Shown: piece after piece, positions 53,895 to 62,410 of the stretch | Layout: each line of letters starts with the position of its first letter | Numbering within the stretch: the stretch's first letter is position 1 | From: Priestia filamentosa | GTDB taxonomy: Bacteria > Bacillota > Bacilli > Bacillales > Bacillaceae_H | Assembly: GCF_900177535.1 (NCBI RefSeq) | Contig: NZ_FXAJ01000001.1 | Location: 372,001 to 436,000, forward strand | Direction of reading: 5' to 3' | DNA: 64,000 nucleotides | Made by a program: the position numbers and the translations under genes | The notes under the pieces: model-generated | Seen by the model: only the letters and a program-made list of their open reading frames with translations | Database searches by the model: none | What the model was told of the DNA's origin: nothing

Positions 53895-54716
53895 TCAAGC
53901 CATTTTTCGTTGTAGAAGGGTACGAACTGTTCCTTCCTGTAAATAAAAGATTCCTCCGTTAACGACGTTGACGGAGATTCTTGGTTCATATTGGTCTTGA
54001 AGCGCCTTCTTTTCAATATCATACGTTGATGGCTTTTCCTCAATGTCTTCGTAGAAATGATTAAGAAGATCAAGATCCTGTTTCCACCTTTCTTTTGCTT
54101 CTTCCGCCCAGCTGTGATCATCCTCATATATATGTTTTTCAATATATTGATGAAGACGATTGAATCCGCTTTTTGGTTTAATAATAGGAGAAAGGGTAAA
54201 CGTAAAGTCTGGAATTTTAGGCGTTAGTGCTTGCCCTTTTAAAAGTTCGTGAAAATCTTCAATAATATTTCCTGTAATTAAGTGGATTCCAAGAGATAAA
54301 AGATAATCTCTTTTATGATCACACTGATACGACACCATAACGTTCATATTAAGCCAAGGATGCAAAGCAGTATTATGAGTTGAACGTGCTACATTAGCTT
54401 CATAAAGTCTGATTGCTGAGCCAAACCTTCTTGTTGCTTGGAAAATTTGATGAAGGCGGGGAGAACCGAAATGAACTTTCTCTCCTTTAATATCTTGGGG
54501 TGCATGCTGTTCATTTGTAATAAATGTTAAAGAGGCGGGATTTGGTTCCCCGCCAACTTTTTCTAAATAGTGCCAGTAAAAAGGGCGATTCATAAGCTCT
54601 TTGTCTTGATCAATTGTAAGTTGAACGGTTAGATAACCGGTTCCTTCTTCAAGAATCGAGCACTCTGTTGATTGAAAATATCCTTTCAAGAACTGGTGGA
54701 TATCATGTTGCTGCAT
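53895..54716 (-). CDS. yqhG: YqhG family protein
   Basis: This protein of about 273 residues belongs to the YqhG family and is found next to the YqhH helicase. The N-terminus (MQQHDIHQFLKGYFQSTECS) is family-like; no catalytic motif or membrane segment is seen. A ribosome binding site (GAGAGGAG) suits the ATG at 54716, 9 nt away; ATGs 9 and 21 nt upstream are in frame. It overlaps yqhH by 14 nt, so the two are likely one transcript and may work together. The function is unknown. Confidence 0.82.
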   Translation of the reverse strand: MQQHDIHQFLKGYFQSTECSILEEGTGYLTVQLTIDQDKELMNRPFYWHYLEKVGGEPNPASLTFITNEQHAPQDIKGEKVHFGSPRLHQIFQATRRFGSAIRLYEANVARSTHNTALHPWLNMNVMVSYQCDHKRDYLLSLGIHLITGNIIEDFHELLKGQALTPKIPDFTFTLSPIIKPKSGFNRLHQYIEKHIYEDDHSWAEEAKERWKQDLDLLNHFYEDIEEKPSTYDIEKKALQDQYEPRISVNVVNGGIFYLQEGTVRTLLQRKMA

Positions 54717-56385
54717 TTGCTGCATTCTCCTCTCCATCGTTCATATCATCAATAATAGAAGACAAATGTTCCATTTTAAGCTTCATTTCTCCCTCAGAAC
54801 GAGAATGAAGGAAAACATCGTTCACATATTCTTCAAAGTCTTTCATTTCAAGCTGTGTAAGAATATCGTCTAAATTGCCAATTACACGTTCAAATAAGCG
54901 GATTTTTTCATATAAAAGTTTTAGGATATGCTCTTCAATTGTTCCAGACGTTGCAAAATTATAAATATGGACATCTTTTTCCTGCCCAAGGCGGTGAATC
55001 CTTCCAATTCGCTGTTCAAGGCGCATTGGATTCCACGGAAGATCATAGTTAATAATATGATGACAGAATTGCAAGTTGATTCCTTCTCCACCTGCTTCTG
55101 TAGCAATAAGAACTTGAACATTGTTTTGGAAAAGCTGTTTCATCCAATCTTTTTTTCCGCGTTTAAAGCCTCCACGGAACGGAACAGAAGAAATGCCATG
55201 CTGCTGCAAGAGCCACTGCAAATACATTTGTGTTGCTCTGTATTCAGTAAAAACAATAACTTTGTCATCAATTTTCTTAATGAGTTCCACCATTTTTTCT
55301 GCTTTTGAATTTCGCCCAGTTTTTCCGATGTTTCCAATCCTATCCATAAGCGTCTCAATTAAAGTGTATGGAGGGGTATACTCTTCACTTTCTTTATCAA
55401 GCATACCTTTTAGCGTCATATATACAGCTTCTTTGCTGCTGCATGCTTCACGTTGCAGTGTTAAAAGAGCAAAAGCACTTGATGGGCTATCGTGTTCTTT
55501 AAACGACCCAATAGCGTCATATAGCGCACGTTCCTCCTCAGAAAACTGAATCGGAATGGTTTCGACTTTCCGACTTGTCCATTCGATTCCAGTATCTTGT
55601 CTTCTGTTGCGAATCATGACTTTATTAATAAGTTCGCGCAAATGTTCATCATTTTCTAGCTTGCGGTTTTTCGCTGAAAACAACTCTTCAAAATATGCTT
55701 GATTTCCGAGGTGACCAGGCTTTAAAAGAGAAACAAGATTAAAGATTTCTTCAATTTTATTCTGCACAGGTGTAGCTGTTAAAAGAAGACAAAACTTCTT
55801 TTTTAGCTCTTGTACAAATTGATAGTTTTTAGTTTTATGATTTTTTAATTTGTGAGCTTCATCAATAATAATAAAGTCATAATTTTGTTCTAAAATAATG
55901 TCTCTGTGCGGCATGCGTTTTGCTGTATCGATAGAGGAAACAACAACATCACACTGTTCCCACACATAAGACTTGCGTTGTGCAACTGCTGGAATATGGA
56001 ACTTTTGATTAAGTTCTATCGTCCACTGAGACACAAGGGAAGCAGGGACGAGAATCAGTACTTTTTTTACAAGACCTCGAATCATATATTCTTTTAAAAT
56101 AAGACCTGCTTCAATTGTCTTACCAAGTCCCACTTCATCAGCTAATATAGCTTTTCCGTTCATCTCTGTTACTACTTTTTTAGCAACTTCCAGTTGATGT
56201 GGGAGAGGAGTTAAGTCGGCCAAATAGCTCGGAGCTTGAAGATCGTGAAAAGAAGGAACCGCTGTTCTTTGGGCAACTTTATAGGCAAGCTGATAAATAT
56301 CGTAATTTGCCCAAGGGCCGTCTTCTTCGAATGATTTTAAAAACGAATCTTGCCATTCGTGATCAAATGAAATCGGAACATTCAT
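54703..56385 (-). CDS. yqhH: SNF2-family helicase YqhH
   Basis: This 560-residue Swi2/Snf2 ATPase has helicase motifs in order: ADEVGLGKTIEAG (Walker A, near residue 85), IIDEAHKLKNH (DEAH, near 170), LLLTATPVQN, the second lobe with KVIVFTEYR and EAGGEGINLQFC, and RIGRIHRLGQ. It is a RapA-like class, here compact. In B. subtilis yqhH lies divergent from gcvT as here. The ATG at 56385 follows AGAGGTG on the minus strand. The biological role is unknown. Confidence 0.9.
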   Translation of the reverse strand: MNVPISFDHEWQDSFLKSFEEDGPWANYDIYQLAYKVAQRTAVPSFHDLQAPSYLADLTPLPHQLEVAKKVVTEMNGKAILADEVGLGKTIEAGLILKEYMIRGLVKKVLILVPASLVSQWTIELNQKFHIPAVAQRKSYVWEQCDVVVSSIDTAKRMPHRDIILEQNYDFIIIDEAHKLKNHKTKNYQFVQELKKKFCLLLTATPVQNKIEEIFNLVSLLKPGHLGNQAYFEELFSAKNRKLENDEHLRELINKVMIRNRRQDTGIEWTSRKVETIPIQFSEEERALYDAIGSFKEHDSPSSAFALLTLQREACSSKEAVYMTLKGMLDKESEEYTPPYTLIETLMDRIGNIGKTGRNSKAEKMVELIKKIDDKVIVFTEYRATQMYLQWLLQQHGISSVPFRGGFKRGKKDWMKQLFQNNVQVLIATEAGGEGINLQFCHHIINYDLPWNPMRLEQRIGRIHRLGQEKDVHIYNFATSGTIEEHILKLLYEKIRLFERVIGNLDDILTQLEMKDFEEYVNDVFLHSRSEGEMKLKMEHLSSIIDDMNDGEENAANAAT

Positions 56386-56566
56386 ATTTTTGCACCTCTT
56401 CTGCAAATTTTTATTGAATTTTCATAAAGTTTAATGGTAGGATAAATTTGTATTCAAGAATTGTTTAATAAGTATTTTTCAGTGCATGAACATTTTGCAA
56501 CGAGTTCATTTTGCTTTTTTTATGTAGTATGTCCGAAACTGTAACAAAATATAGATGCGAATGAAA

Positions 56567-56738
56567 ACAAAGGGAGAGACTATTATGTTGTAGCGCCGAA
56601 GGAGCAAGCGAATGAGCGAATCTCTCAGGCAAAAAGACCTTTGTTTGACGCAACTCTGGAGAGAGCTTAAAACCAAGCCACCAACGAGGCAACCTTTTCG
56701 TATGAGGAAAGGGAAACTTTCAGGTCAAAGGACAGAGT
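56567..56738 (+). promoter_or_regulatory. Tandem glycine riboswitch
   Basis: Two aptamers lie in tandem. The first has GGGAGAGAC, GCGCCGAAGGAGCAAGC and AATCTCTCAGGCAAAAAGAC; the second has CTGGAGAGAGC, AAGCCACCAACGAGGCAACC and GGGAAACTTTCAGGTCAAAG. The linker and both conserved purine-rich loops are present. The 3' end overlaps the left arm of a terminator, so glycine binding probably switches the gcv operon on by preventing termination, as known in Bacillus. Confidence 0.92.
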
Positions 56739-56771
56739 ACTTCTTAAAAGGGAGTACTCTGTCCTTTTTTT
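56727..56771 (+). terminator. Riboswitch-controlled terminator before gcvT
   Basis: Stem AAAGGACAGAGTACT / AGTACTCTGTCCTTT with a run of T residues; the left arm shares bases with the last aptamer stem, so the two structures exclude each other. Confidence 0.9.
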
Positions 56772-56844
56772 AATACCGTTTTCTATTAACATAGAAGACA
56801 GAATTCTATTGAAAATAGAGATGTCAATTTTATAGGAGATGAGA

Positions 56845-57951
56845 ATGATGAAGAAAACGCCGCTTTATGATATACACAGTAAGCTTGGTGCTAAAATGAT
56901 TGATTTTGGCGGATGGAGTATGCCTGTTCAATTTTCATCCATAAAAGAAGAGCATATAGCTGTTCGTACTAAATGTGGGCTTTTTGATGTTTCACATATG
57001 GGAGAGTTTAAAGTAGAAGGAAAGGGAAGCCTTGATTATCTACAAAAGTTAATGACAAACGATGTTTCTGCTCTTTCTCCAGGAAAAGCTCAGTATACGG
57101 CAATGTGCTATGAAGATGGAGGAACTGTTGATGATTTGCTTGTTTATCAGCTTTCTCTTAACTCTTATTTTGTTGTTGTGAATGCTTCAAATATTGAGAA
57201 GGATTTTGACTGGATGAAAGCCCATCTTACCCCTGATGTTACGTTAACAAATGTATCAGAAGAAATAGCTCTTATCGCTCTACAAGGTCCTTCATCAGAA
57301 GAGGTATTAAGTAAACTAACTTCTCTTGATCTTTCTGAAATAAGTTTTTTTAATTTTCGAAATAGTGTCTCGGTAAATGGGGTTGAAGTGCTGATTTCAA
57401 GGACTGGTTATACAGGAGAAGATGGATTTGAAATTTATTGTCAAAAGAAACAGGCGTCTTTCTTATGGGAAACCATTCTAAGAGCAGGAAGAGATGAGGG
57501 ATTATTACCATGCGGATTAGGAGCAAGGGATACCCTTCGCTTTGAAGCAGCCCTTCCCCTTTATGGGCAAGAGCTTTCACACGACATCACCCCATATGAA
57601 GCAGGAATTGGTTTTGCCGTTAAGTTAAATAAATCTTCATTTATCGGAAAAGAAGCCCTAGTAAAACAAAAAGAAACAGGCGTAAAGCGAAAACTTGTTG
57701 GTCTCGAAATGATTGAACGCGGCATCCCTCGTCATGGCTACCGGGTTTTTGTAGATGGAAAAGAAGTTGGAAAGGTAACAACAGGAACGCAATCTCCAAC
57801 TCTTAAAAAAAATATTGGGCTGGCTCTTATCAATGAAGAATATACCTCTCTTGCAAGTGAAGTGTTTGTTGAGATTCGTAATAAGTTTGTGAAAGCATCC
57901 ATTATTAAAACACCGTTTTATAAGCGGAAAAAAGGAGTAAAAACGCTATGA
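56845..57951 (+). CDS. gcvT: Aminomethyltransferase (glycine cleavage T protein)
   Basis: This 368-residue T protein transfers the methylene group from aminomethyl-lipoyl GcvH to tetrahydrofolate and releases ammonia. [12 protein letters not shown] (near residue 24), [10 protein letters not shown] (near 47), [18 protein letters not shown] (near 233) and the C-terminal [14 protein letters not shown] are family motifs. The start is one of two ATGs (56845 or 56848); TAGGAG lies 6-9 nt upstream. It begins the riboswitch-controlled operon, overlapping gcvPA by 4 nt. Confidence 0.95.
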   Translation: MMKKTPLYDIHSKLGAKMIDFGGWSMPVQFSSIKEEHIAVRTKCGLFDVSHMGEFKVEGKGSLDYLQKLMTNDVSALSPGKAQYTAMCYEDGGTVDDLLVYQLSLNSYFVVVNASNIEKDFDWMKAHLTPDVTLTNVSEEIALIALQGPSSEEVLSKLTSLDLSEISFFNFRNSVSVNGVEVLISRTGYTGEDGFEIYCQKKQASFLWETILRAGRDEGLLPCGLGARDTLRFEAALPLYGQELSHDITPYEAGIGFAVKLNKSSFIGKEALVKQKETGVKRKLVGLEMIERGIPRHGYRVFVDGKEVGKVTTGTQSPTLKKNIGLALINEEYTSLASEVFVEIRNKFVKASIIKTPFYKRKKGVKTL

Positions 57952-59300
57952 CCCATCATTACTTGCCAATGACAGAAGAAGATCGTAGAGAAATGTTAGC
58001 CGCAATTGGTGTTTCTACTGTTGATGAGCTTTTTGAAGATATTCCAGAAAGCGTTCGTTTTAAAAGAGAATACAAATTAAAAAAGAGAGCATCTGAAGCA
58101 TGCTTAACACGAGAGCTTTATGCTTTATCAGCGCAAAATGCTTCAACAAAGCAATATGCGTCTTTTTTAGGCGCAGGTGTTTATGATCACTACATTCCCT
58201 CTGTTGTAGACCATATTATTTCACGCTCGGAGTTTTATACTGCATATACGCCATATCAGCCTGAGATTTCACAAGGAGAACTTCAAGCTATTTTTGAATT
58301 TCAAACGATGATTTGTGAATTAACAGGGATGGATGTTGCCAACTCTTCGATGTATGACGGAGGTACAGCGCTTGCGGAAGCAGCGATGGTAAGTGCTGGT
58401 CATACTAAAAAACGAAAAATACTTGTTTCGTCAGCTGTTCATCCAGAATCAAGAGAGGTGTTAAAAACATATGCAAAAGGCCAAAACCTTGCTGTTGTGG
58501 AAATTCCTCATAAGGATGGATTAACAAATTTACGAGTGTTAGAAGAAGAGATGGATGAAGATGTGGGAAGCGTTATTCTTCAATATCCAAACTTTTTCGG
58601 TCAAGTTGAACCTTTAAAAGAAATTGAAAAAATTGCTCATAAGCAAAATGCTCTTTTTGTTGTGTCGAGCAATCCACTCTCACTTGGCGTACTTGCTCCT
58701 CCGGGAGAATTTGGAGCAGATATTGTTGTAGGAGACGCTCAACCTTTTGGAATTCCAATGCAATTTGGAGGGCCTCACTGCGGTTATTTTGCGACATCTA
58801 AAAAATTAATGCGTAAAATTCCTGGAAGACTTGTTGGTCAAACAAAAGACAATGATGGAAAGCGAGGATTTGTGCTGACACTTCAGGCAAGAGAACAGCA
58901 TATACGTCGTGACAAGGCAACGTCAAATATTTGTTCGAATCAAGCATTAAACGCTCTAGCAGCTTCAGTAGCTATGACATCACTCGGCAAAAGTGGTGTG
59001 AAAGAGATGGCAAAGCAGAATATGAGCAAAGCGCACTATGCGAAAAAAGCTTTTGAAGAAGCAGGGTTTGATGTTTGGTTTTCTAACGCTTTTTTCAATG
59101 AATTTGTTGTTTCTTTCAACTGTAGTATTCAGAAACTAAACGCTTCACTTTTGAAAAAAGGAATTATTGGTGGTTATGATTTAGGACGCGATGATATTAG
59201 CTTACAAGGGTGTATGCTTATTGCTGTAACGGAAATTCGTTCAAAAGACGAGATTGATAAATTTGTAGAAGAAGTGAGGGAATTTCATCATGAAAACTGA
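57948..59300 (+). CDS. gcvPA: Glycine dehydrogenase (decarboxylating) subunit 1
   Basis: This 450-residue first half of the split P protein of Firmicutes shows [20 protein letters not shown] (near residue 102), [13 protein letters not shown] and [18 protein letters not shown]. It forms the glycine-decarboxylating PLP enzyme with subunit 2. It starts inside the gcvT stop and ends inside gcvPB (11-nt overlap). Confidence 0.95.
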   Translation: MTHHYLPMTEEDRREMLAAIGVSTVDELFEDIPESVRFKREYKLKKRASEACLTRELYALSAQNASTKQYASFLGAGVYDHYIPSVVDHIISRSEFYTAYTPYQPEISQGELQAIFEFQTMICELTGMDVANSSMYDGGTALAEAAMVSAGHTKKRKILVSSAVHPESREVLKTYAKGQNLAVVEIPHKDGLTNLRVLEEEMDEDVGSVILQYPNFFGQVEPLKEIEKIAHKQNALFVVSSNPLSLGVLAPPGEFGADIVVGDAQPFGIPMQFGGPHCGYFATSKKLMRKIPGRLVGQTKDNDGKRGFVLTLQAREQHIRRDKATSNICSNQALNALAASVAMTSLGKSGVKEMAKQNMSKAHYAKKAFEEAGFDVWFSNAFFNEFVVSFNCSIQKLNASLLKKGIIGGYDLGRDDISLQGCMLIAVTEIRSKDEIDKFVEEVREFHHEN

Positions 59301-60759
59301 TCAGCCGCTAATCTTTGAGTTGAGTAAGCACGGCAGAAAAGGTTATTCGTTGCCAGAACTTGATGTAGAAGAAGTAGACGTTTCTTCTATTTTAGGAGGA
59401 GACTATAAAAGAAAGGAAGAACCATTATTACCAGAAGTATCAGAACTAGACATTGTAAGACATTATACAGCTCTTTCAAAAAGAAACCACGGAGTGGACT
59501 CAGGTTTTTATCCACTTGGTTCTTGTACAATGAAATACAATCCAAAAGTAAATGAGGATGTAGCACGTTATCCAGGATTTTCACATATTCATCCATTGCA
59601 AGACGAAGGAAGTGTTCAAGGAGCTCTCGCTCTTTTATTTGACCTTCAGGAGAGTTTGAAGGAAATTACCGGAATGGATGAGGTCACGTTGCAGCCTGCC
59701 GCAGGAGCTCACGGAGAATGGACGGGACTTATGCTTATTCGTGCCTTCCATGAAGAAAAAGGAGACTTTAACCGAACAAAAGTGATTGTTCCAGACTCTG
59801 CACATGGAACAAATCCTGCTTCAGCTACTGTAGCTGGTTTTGAAACCGTTACTGTGAAATCAGATGAAAACGGGCTTGTGGATTTAAATCATCTCCAGCA
59901 GGTTGTTGGAGAGGATACAGCAGCTCTTATGCTTACAAACCCGAACACGCTTGGCTTATTTGAAGAAAATATTATTGAAATGGCTCAAATTGTTCACGAT
60001 GCAGGCGGGAAACTTTATTATGATGGAGCAAATTTGAATGCTGTATTAAGTAAAGCACGTCCAGGGGATATGGGATTTGATGTTGTTCATTTGAATCTGC
60101 ATAAAACATTTACAGGTCCTCATGGTGGAGGTGGTCCTGGTTCTGGTCCTGTTGGAGTGAAAAAAGAGCTTATTCCTTTCTTACCAAAGCCAGTGTTAAT
60201 CAAAAAAGAAAATGGTTATACGTTTGACTATAACATTCCAAAGTCTATTGGTCGTGTTAAGCCGTATTATGGGAATTTCTCGATCAATGTGCGAGCTTAT
60301 ACATATATTCGCACAATGGGTGGAGACGGACTCAAGGCTGTATCAGAGTATGCAGTTCTCAACGCAAATTACTTGATGCGCAAGCTTGCTCCTTATTTTG
60401 ATTTACCATTTAATCGACATTGCAAGCATGAATTTGTACTATCTGGAAAGCGACAGAAGCATTTAGGAGTAAGAACGCTTGATATGGCGAAACGACTTCT
60501 TGATTTCGGTTATCATCCTCCGACAATTTATTTCCCGTTAAATGTAGAAGAAGGTATGATGATTGAGCCAACGGAAACAGAATCAAAAGAAACATTGGAT
60601 AATTTCATTGAAGCAATGATTACGATTGCAAAAGAAGTAGAAGATAATCCTGAAATTGTGCAAGAAGCCCCGCACACAACGGTTATTGGACGTCTTGATG
60701 AAACACTTGCAGCTCGTAAGCCTGTTTTATGTTATAAAAAAGAAGAAGTGAAAATTTAA
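59290..60759 (+). CDS. gcvPB: Glycine dehydrogenase (decarboxylating) subunit 2
   Basis: This 489-residue second half of the P protein carries the PLP-binding lysine in [19 protein letters not shown] (near residue 271). Upstream it has the substrate motifs [18 protein letters not shown] (near 65) and [12 protein letters not shown]. With GcvPA, GcvT, GcvH (elsewhere) and lipoamide dehydrogenase it forms the glycine cleavage system. Confidence 0.96.
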   Translation: MKTDQPLIFELSKHGRKGYSLPELDVEEVDVSSILGGDYKRKEEPLLPEVSELDIVRHYTALSKRNHGVDSGFYPLGSCTMKYNPKVNEDVARYPGFSHIHPLQDEGSVQGALALLFDLQESLKEITGMDEVTLQPAAGAHGEWTGLMLIRAFHEEKGDFNRTKVIVPDSAHGTNPASATVAGFETVTVKSDENGLVDLNHLQQVVGEDTAALMLTNPNTLGLFEENIIEMAQIVHDAGGKLYYDGANLNAVLSKARPGDMGFDVVHLNLHKTFTGPHGGGGPGSGPVGVKKELIPFLPKPVLIKKENGYTFDYNIPKSIGRVKPYYGNFSINVRAYTYIRTMGGDGLKAVSEYAVLNANYLMRKLAPYFDLPFNRHCKHEFVLSGKRQKHLGVRTLDMAKRLLDFGYHPPTIYFPLNVEEGMMIEPTETESKETLDNFIEAMITIAKEVEDNPEIVQEAPHTTVIGRLDETLAARKPVLCYKKEEVKI

Positions 60760-60765
60760 TAATCA

Positions 60766-60795
60766 AAAAGGATGGAGAGTATTCTCCATCCTTTT
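60766..60795. terminator. Bidirectional terminator between gcvPB and yqhL
   Basis: AAAAGGATGGAGA / TCTCCATCCTTTT, a 13-bp stem with a GTAT loop, between convergent genes. Confidence 0.94.
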
Positions 60796-60813
60796 CTTAT
60801 GTGTAAACCATTA

Positions 60814-61200
60814 TCATTTCTTTGTTTTTACTTTGCCTGTCCAAAGTTTAAAGCCGCCTTTTAACTGATAGATGTCTTTAATTCCACGATGACGACGAAT
60901 CATTTGTGCTGCTTTTCCTGTACGAATGCCAGCTTGATCGTAAAGATAGACAGGCTGATCTGGACGAAGCTCTTTAATACGCATTTTTAGCTGTGAAAGC
61001 GGGATATTACGAGCTCCTAGAATGTGCCCACCTTCAAAGTCTTTTTGTTCGCGAATATCAATAAGCTGTGCTTTACGGTACCCAGCGCGAAATTCTGCTT
61101 CCGTTAGCGATTTCATAATGCGGCGTTGCATGAGGAGCATAATGATCGAGTATACGATAAAAGCTCCTAATAAAATTAAAATGACGTAAATGCCTTCCAT
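60814..61200 (-). CDS. yqhL: Membrane-anchored rhodanese-like protein YqhL
   Basis: This 128-residue protein has an N-terminal membrane segment (about 3-23) and a rhodanese domain (about 36-125; LIDIREQKDFEGGHILGARNIP). The active-site loop reads YLYDQAGIRTG: the place of the catalytic cysteine holds aspartate, so sulfur transfer is unlikely and a binding or scaffold role is more probable. The ATG at 61200 is used with GAGG upstream; a TTG codon precedes it. It is convergent with gcvPB, divergent from lipM. Confidence 0.88.
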   Translation of the reverse strand: MEGIYVILILLGAFIVYSIIMLLMQRRIMKSLTEAEFRAGYRKAQLIDIREQKDFEGGHILGARNIPLSQLKMRIKELRPDQPVYLYDQAGIRTGKAAQMIRRHRGIKDIYQLKGGFKLWTGKVKTKK

Positions 61201-61383
61201 CAAACATAATCCTCTCTTTCATGTGACTACTAAAATACGAGATATCTCTATTATATAAGTTCTCTTTAAAAGAAGTAAAGCAACCACCTAAATTCTTTGC
61301 ACGACAAATTGGTTTTGATAAACTGTATAAGAATGTTCAAAAAATAAGTGTCGAAAAAAGAAAAAAAGTTAGGGATGAGAAAG

Positions 61384-62217
61384 ATGACAGAAGTTTGGCG
61401 TTTTATTAATTGGAGTAAACATTCACCGTATTATAATATGGCTCTTGATGAAGCTTTACTTGATTGGCATAGTGAAGGCAAAATTCCACCAACTATTCGT
61501 TTTTATGGATGGGACCCAGCAACTTTATCAATCGGTTATTTTCAAAAAGCAGAAAAAGAAGTGAATTTTGAAGAAGTAAGAAAACGCGGACTTGGATTTG
61601 TAAGACGGCCAACAGGTGGTAGAGGCGTTCTACACGATGATGAGCTCACGTATAGCGTTATTGTATCTGAGCAACACAAAAGCATGCCACATACGGTTAC
61701 AGAAGCATACAGAGTAATTTCAGAAGGTCTCTTAGAAGGATTTCGCGCGCTTGGTTTAGACGCTTACTTTGCAATTCCACGAACAGAAGAAGAAAAAGAA
61801 GGATTAAAAAATCCAAGATCTTCAGTTTGTTTTGATGCTCCTTCATGGTACGAACTTGTTGTGGAAGGACGTAAAGTAGCTGGAAGTGCGCAAACTCGTC
61901 AAAAAGGGGTCATTCTTCAACATGGTTCTATCTTGCTTTCAATTGATGAGGAAGCGCTTTTTAGCATGTTCCATTATCCAAGTGAACGTGTGAAAGAGAG
62001 AATGAGAAAATCTTTTCGTAATAAAGCAGTTGCAGTAAATGATGTAGCTGGACGGATTGTTTCAATTGAGGAGGCAAATGAGGCTTTTAAAAGAGGTTTT
62101 GAAAAAGGATTGAACATTAAATTAGAAGAATACATCCTTTCAGAAGAAGAAGAAGCCTACGTTAAAAAATTAGCTTTGGATAAATATGCTAAAGATGAAT
62201 GGAATTACCGTAGATAA
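61384..62217 (+). CDS. lipM: Octanoyltransferase LipM
   Basis: This 277-residue enzyme of the lipoate-protein ligase fold transfers octanoyl from acyl carrier protein to GcvH, the first step of lipoate assembly in Bacillus. [19 protein letters not shown] (near residue 72) and [15 protein letters not shown] with the catalytic cysteine (near 150) are present, as is GRKVAGSAQ. The ATG at 61384 is chosen to match the family length; 12 upstream codons from GTG 61348 are in frame. Its nearness to the gcv operon agrees with its role in lipoylating GcvH. Confidence 0.92.
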   Translation: MTEVWRFINWSKHSPYYNMALDEALLDWHSEGKIPPTIRFYGWDPATLSIGYFQKAEKEVNFEEVRKRGLGFVRRPTGGRGVLHDDELTYSVIVSEQHKSMPHTVTEAYRVISEGLLEGFRALGLDAYFAIPRTEEEKEGLKNPRSSVCFDAPSWYELVVEGRKVAGSAQTRQKGVILQHGSILLSIDEEALFSMFHYPSERVKERMRKSFRNKAVAVNDVAGRIVSIEEANEAFKRGFEKGLNIKLEEYILSEEEEAYVKKLALDKYAKDEWNYRR

Positions 62218-62305
62218 TCTCTCTCCCATTTTGCTTCAAAAAAGTGTACAATAAAAAAGTTGTGTTTTAAAAAAATAAGCAAATTCCGAAAAGGACTTGA
62301 CAAAA

Positions 62306-62352
62306 AATCAATATATAGTATGTCGTTTATTGATGAATACTATATATTGATT
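62306..62352. promoter_or_regulatory. Pair of NrdR boxes upstream of nrdJ
   Basis: Box 1 (62306-62321, AATCAATATATAGTAT) and box 2 (62337-62352, ATACTATATATTGATT) are exact reverse complements and each agrees with the NrdR consensus ACACWATATWTWGTGT at 13 of 16 bases. They are 31 bp apart, about three helical turns, the spacing of NrdR box pairs. Box 1 overlaps the spacer after TTGACA (62297-62302), so binding would block the promoter. Confidence 0.78.
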
Positions 62353-62410
62353 AGTCGGTCCTTTTATGTTAGCTTTAATAATATAGTACAAGTAAGAGGG
62401 AGATGTGTGT

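Noticed and set aside
62218-62410. Cobalamin riboswitch before the B12-dependent reductase
   Set aside because: The leader is too short and has no B12-box sequence; only the NrdR-type boxes are seen.
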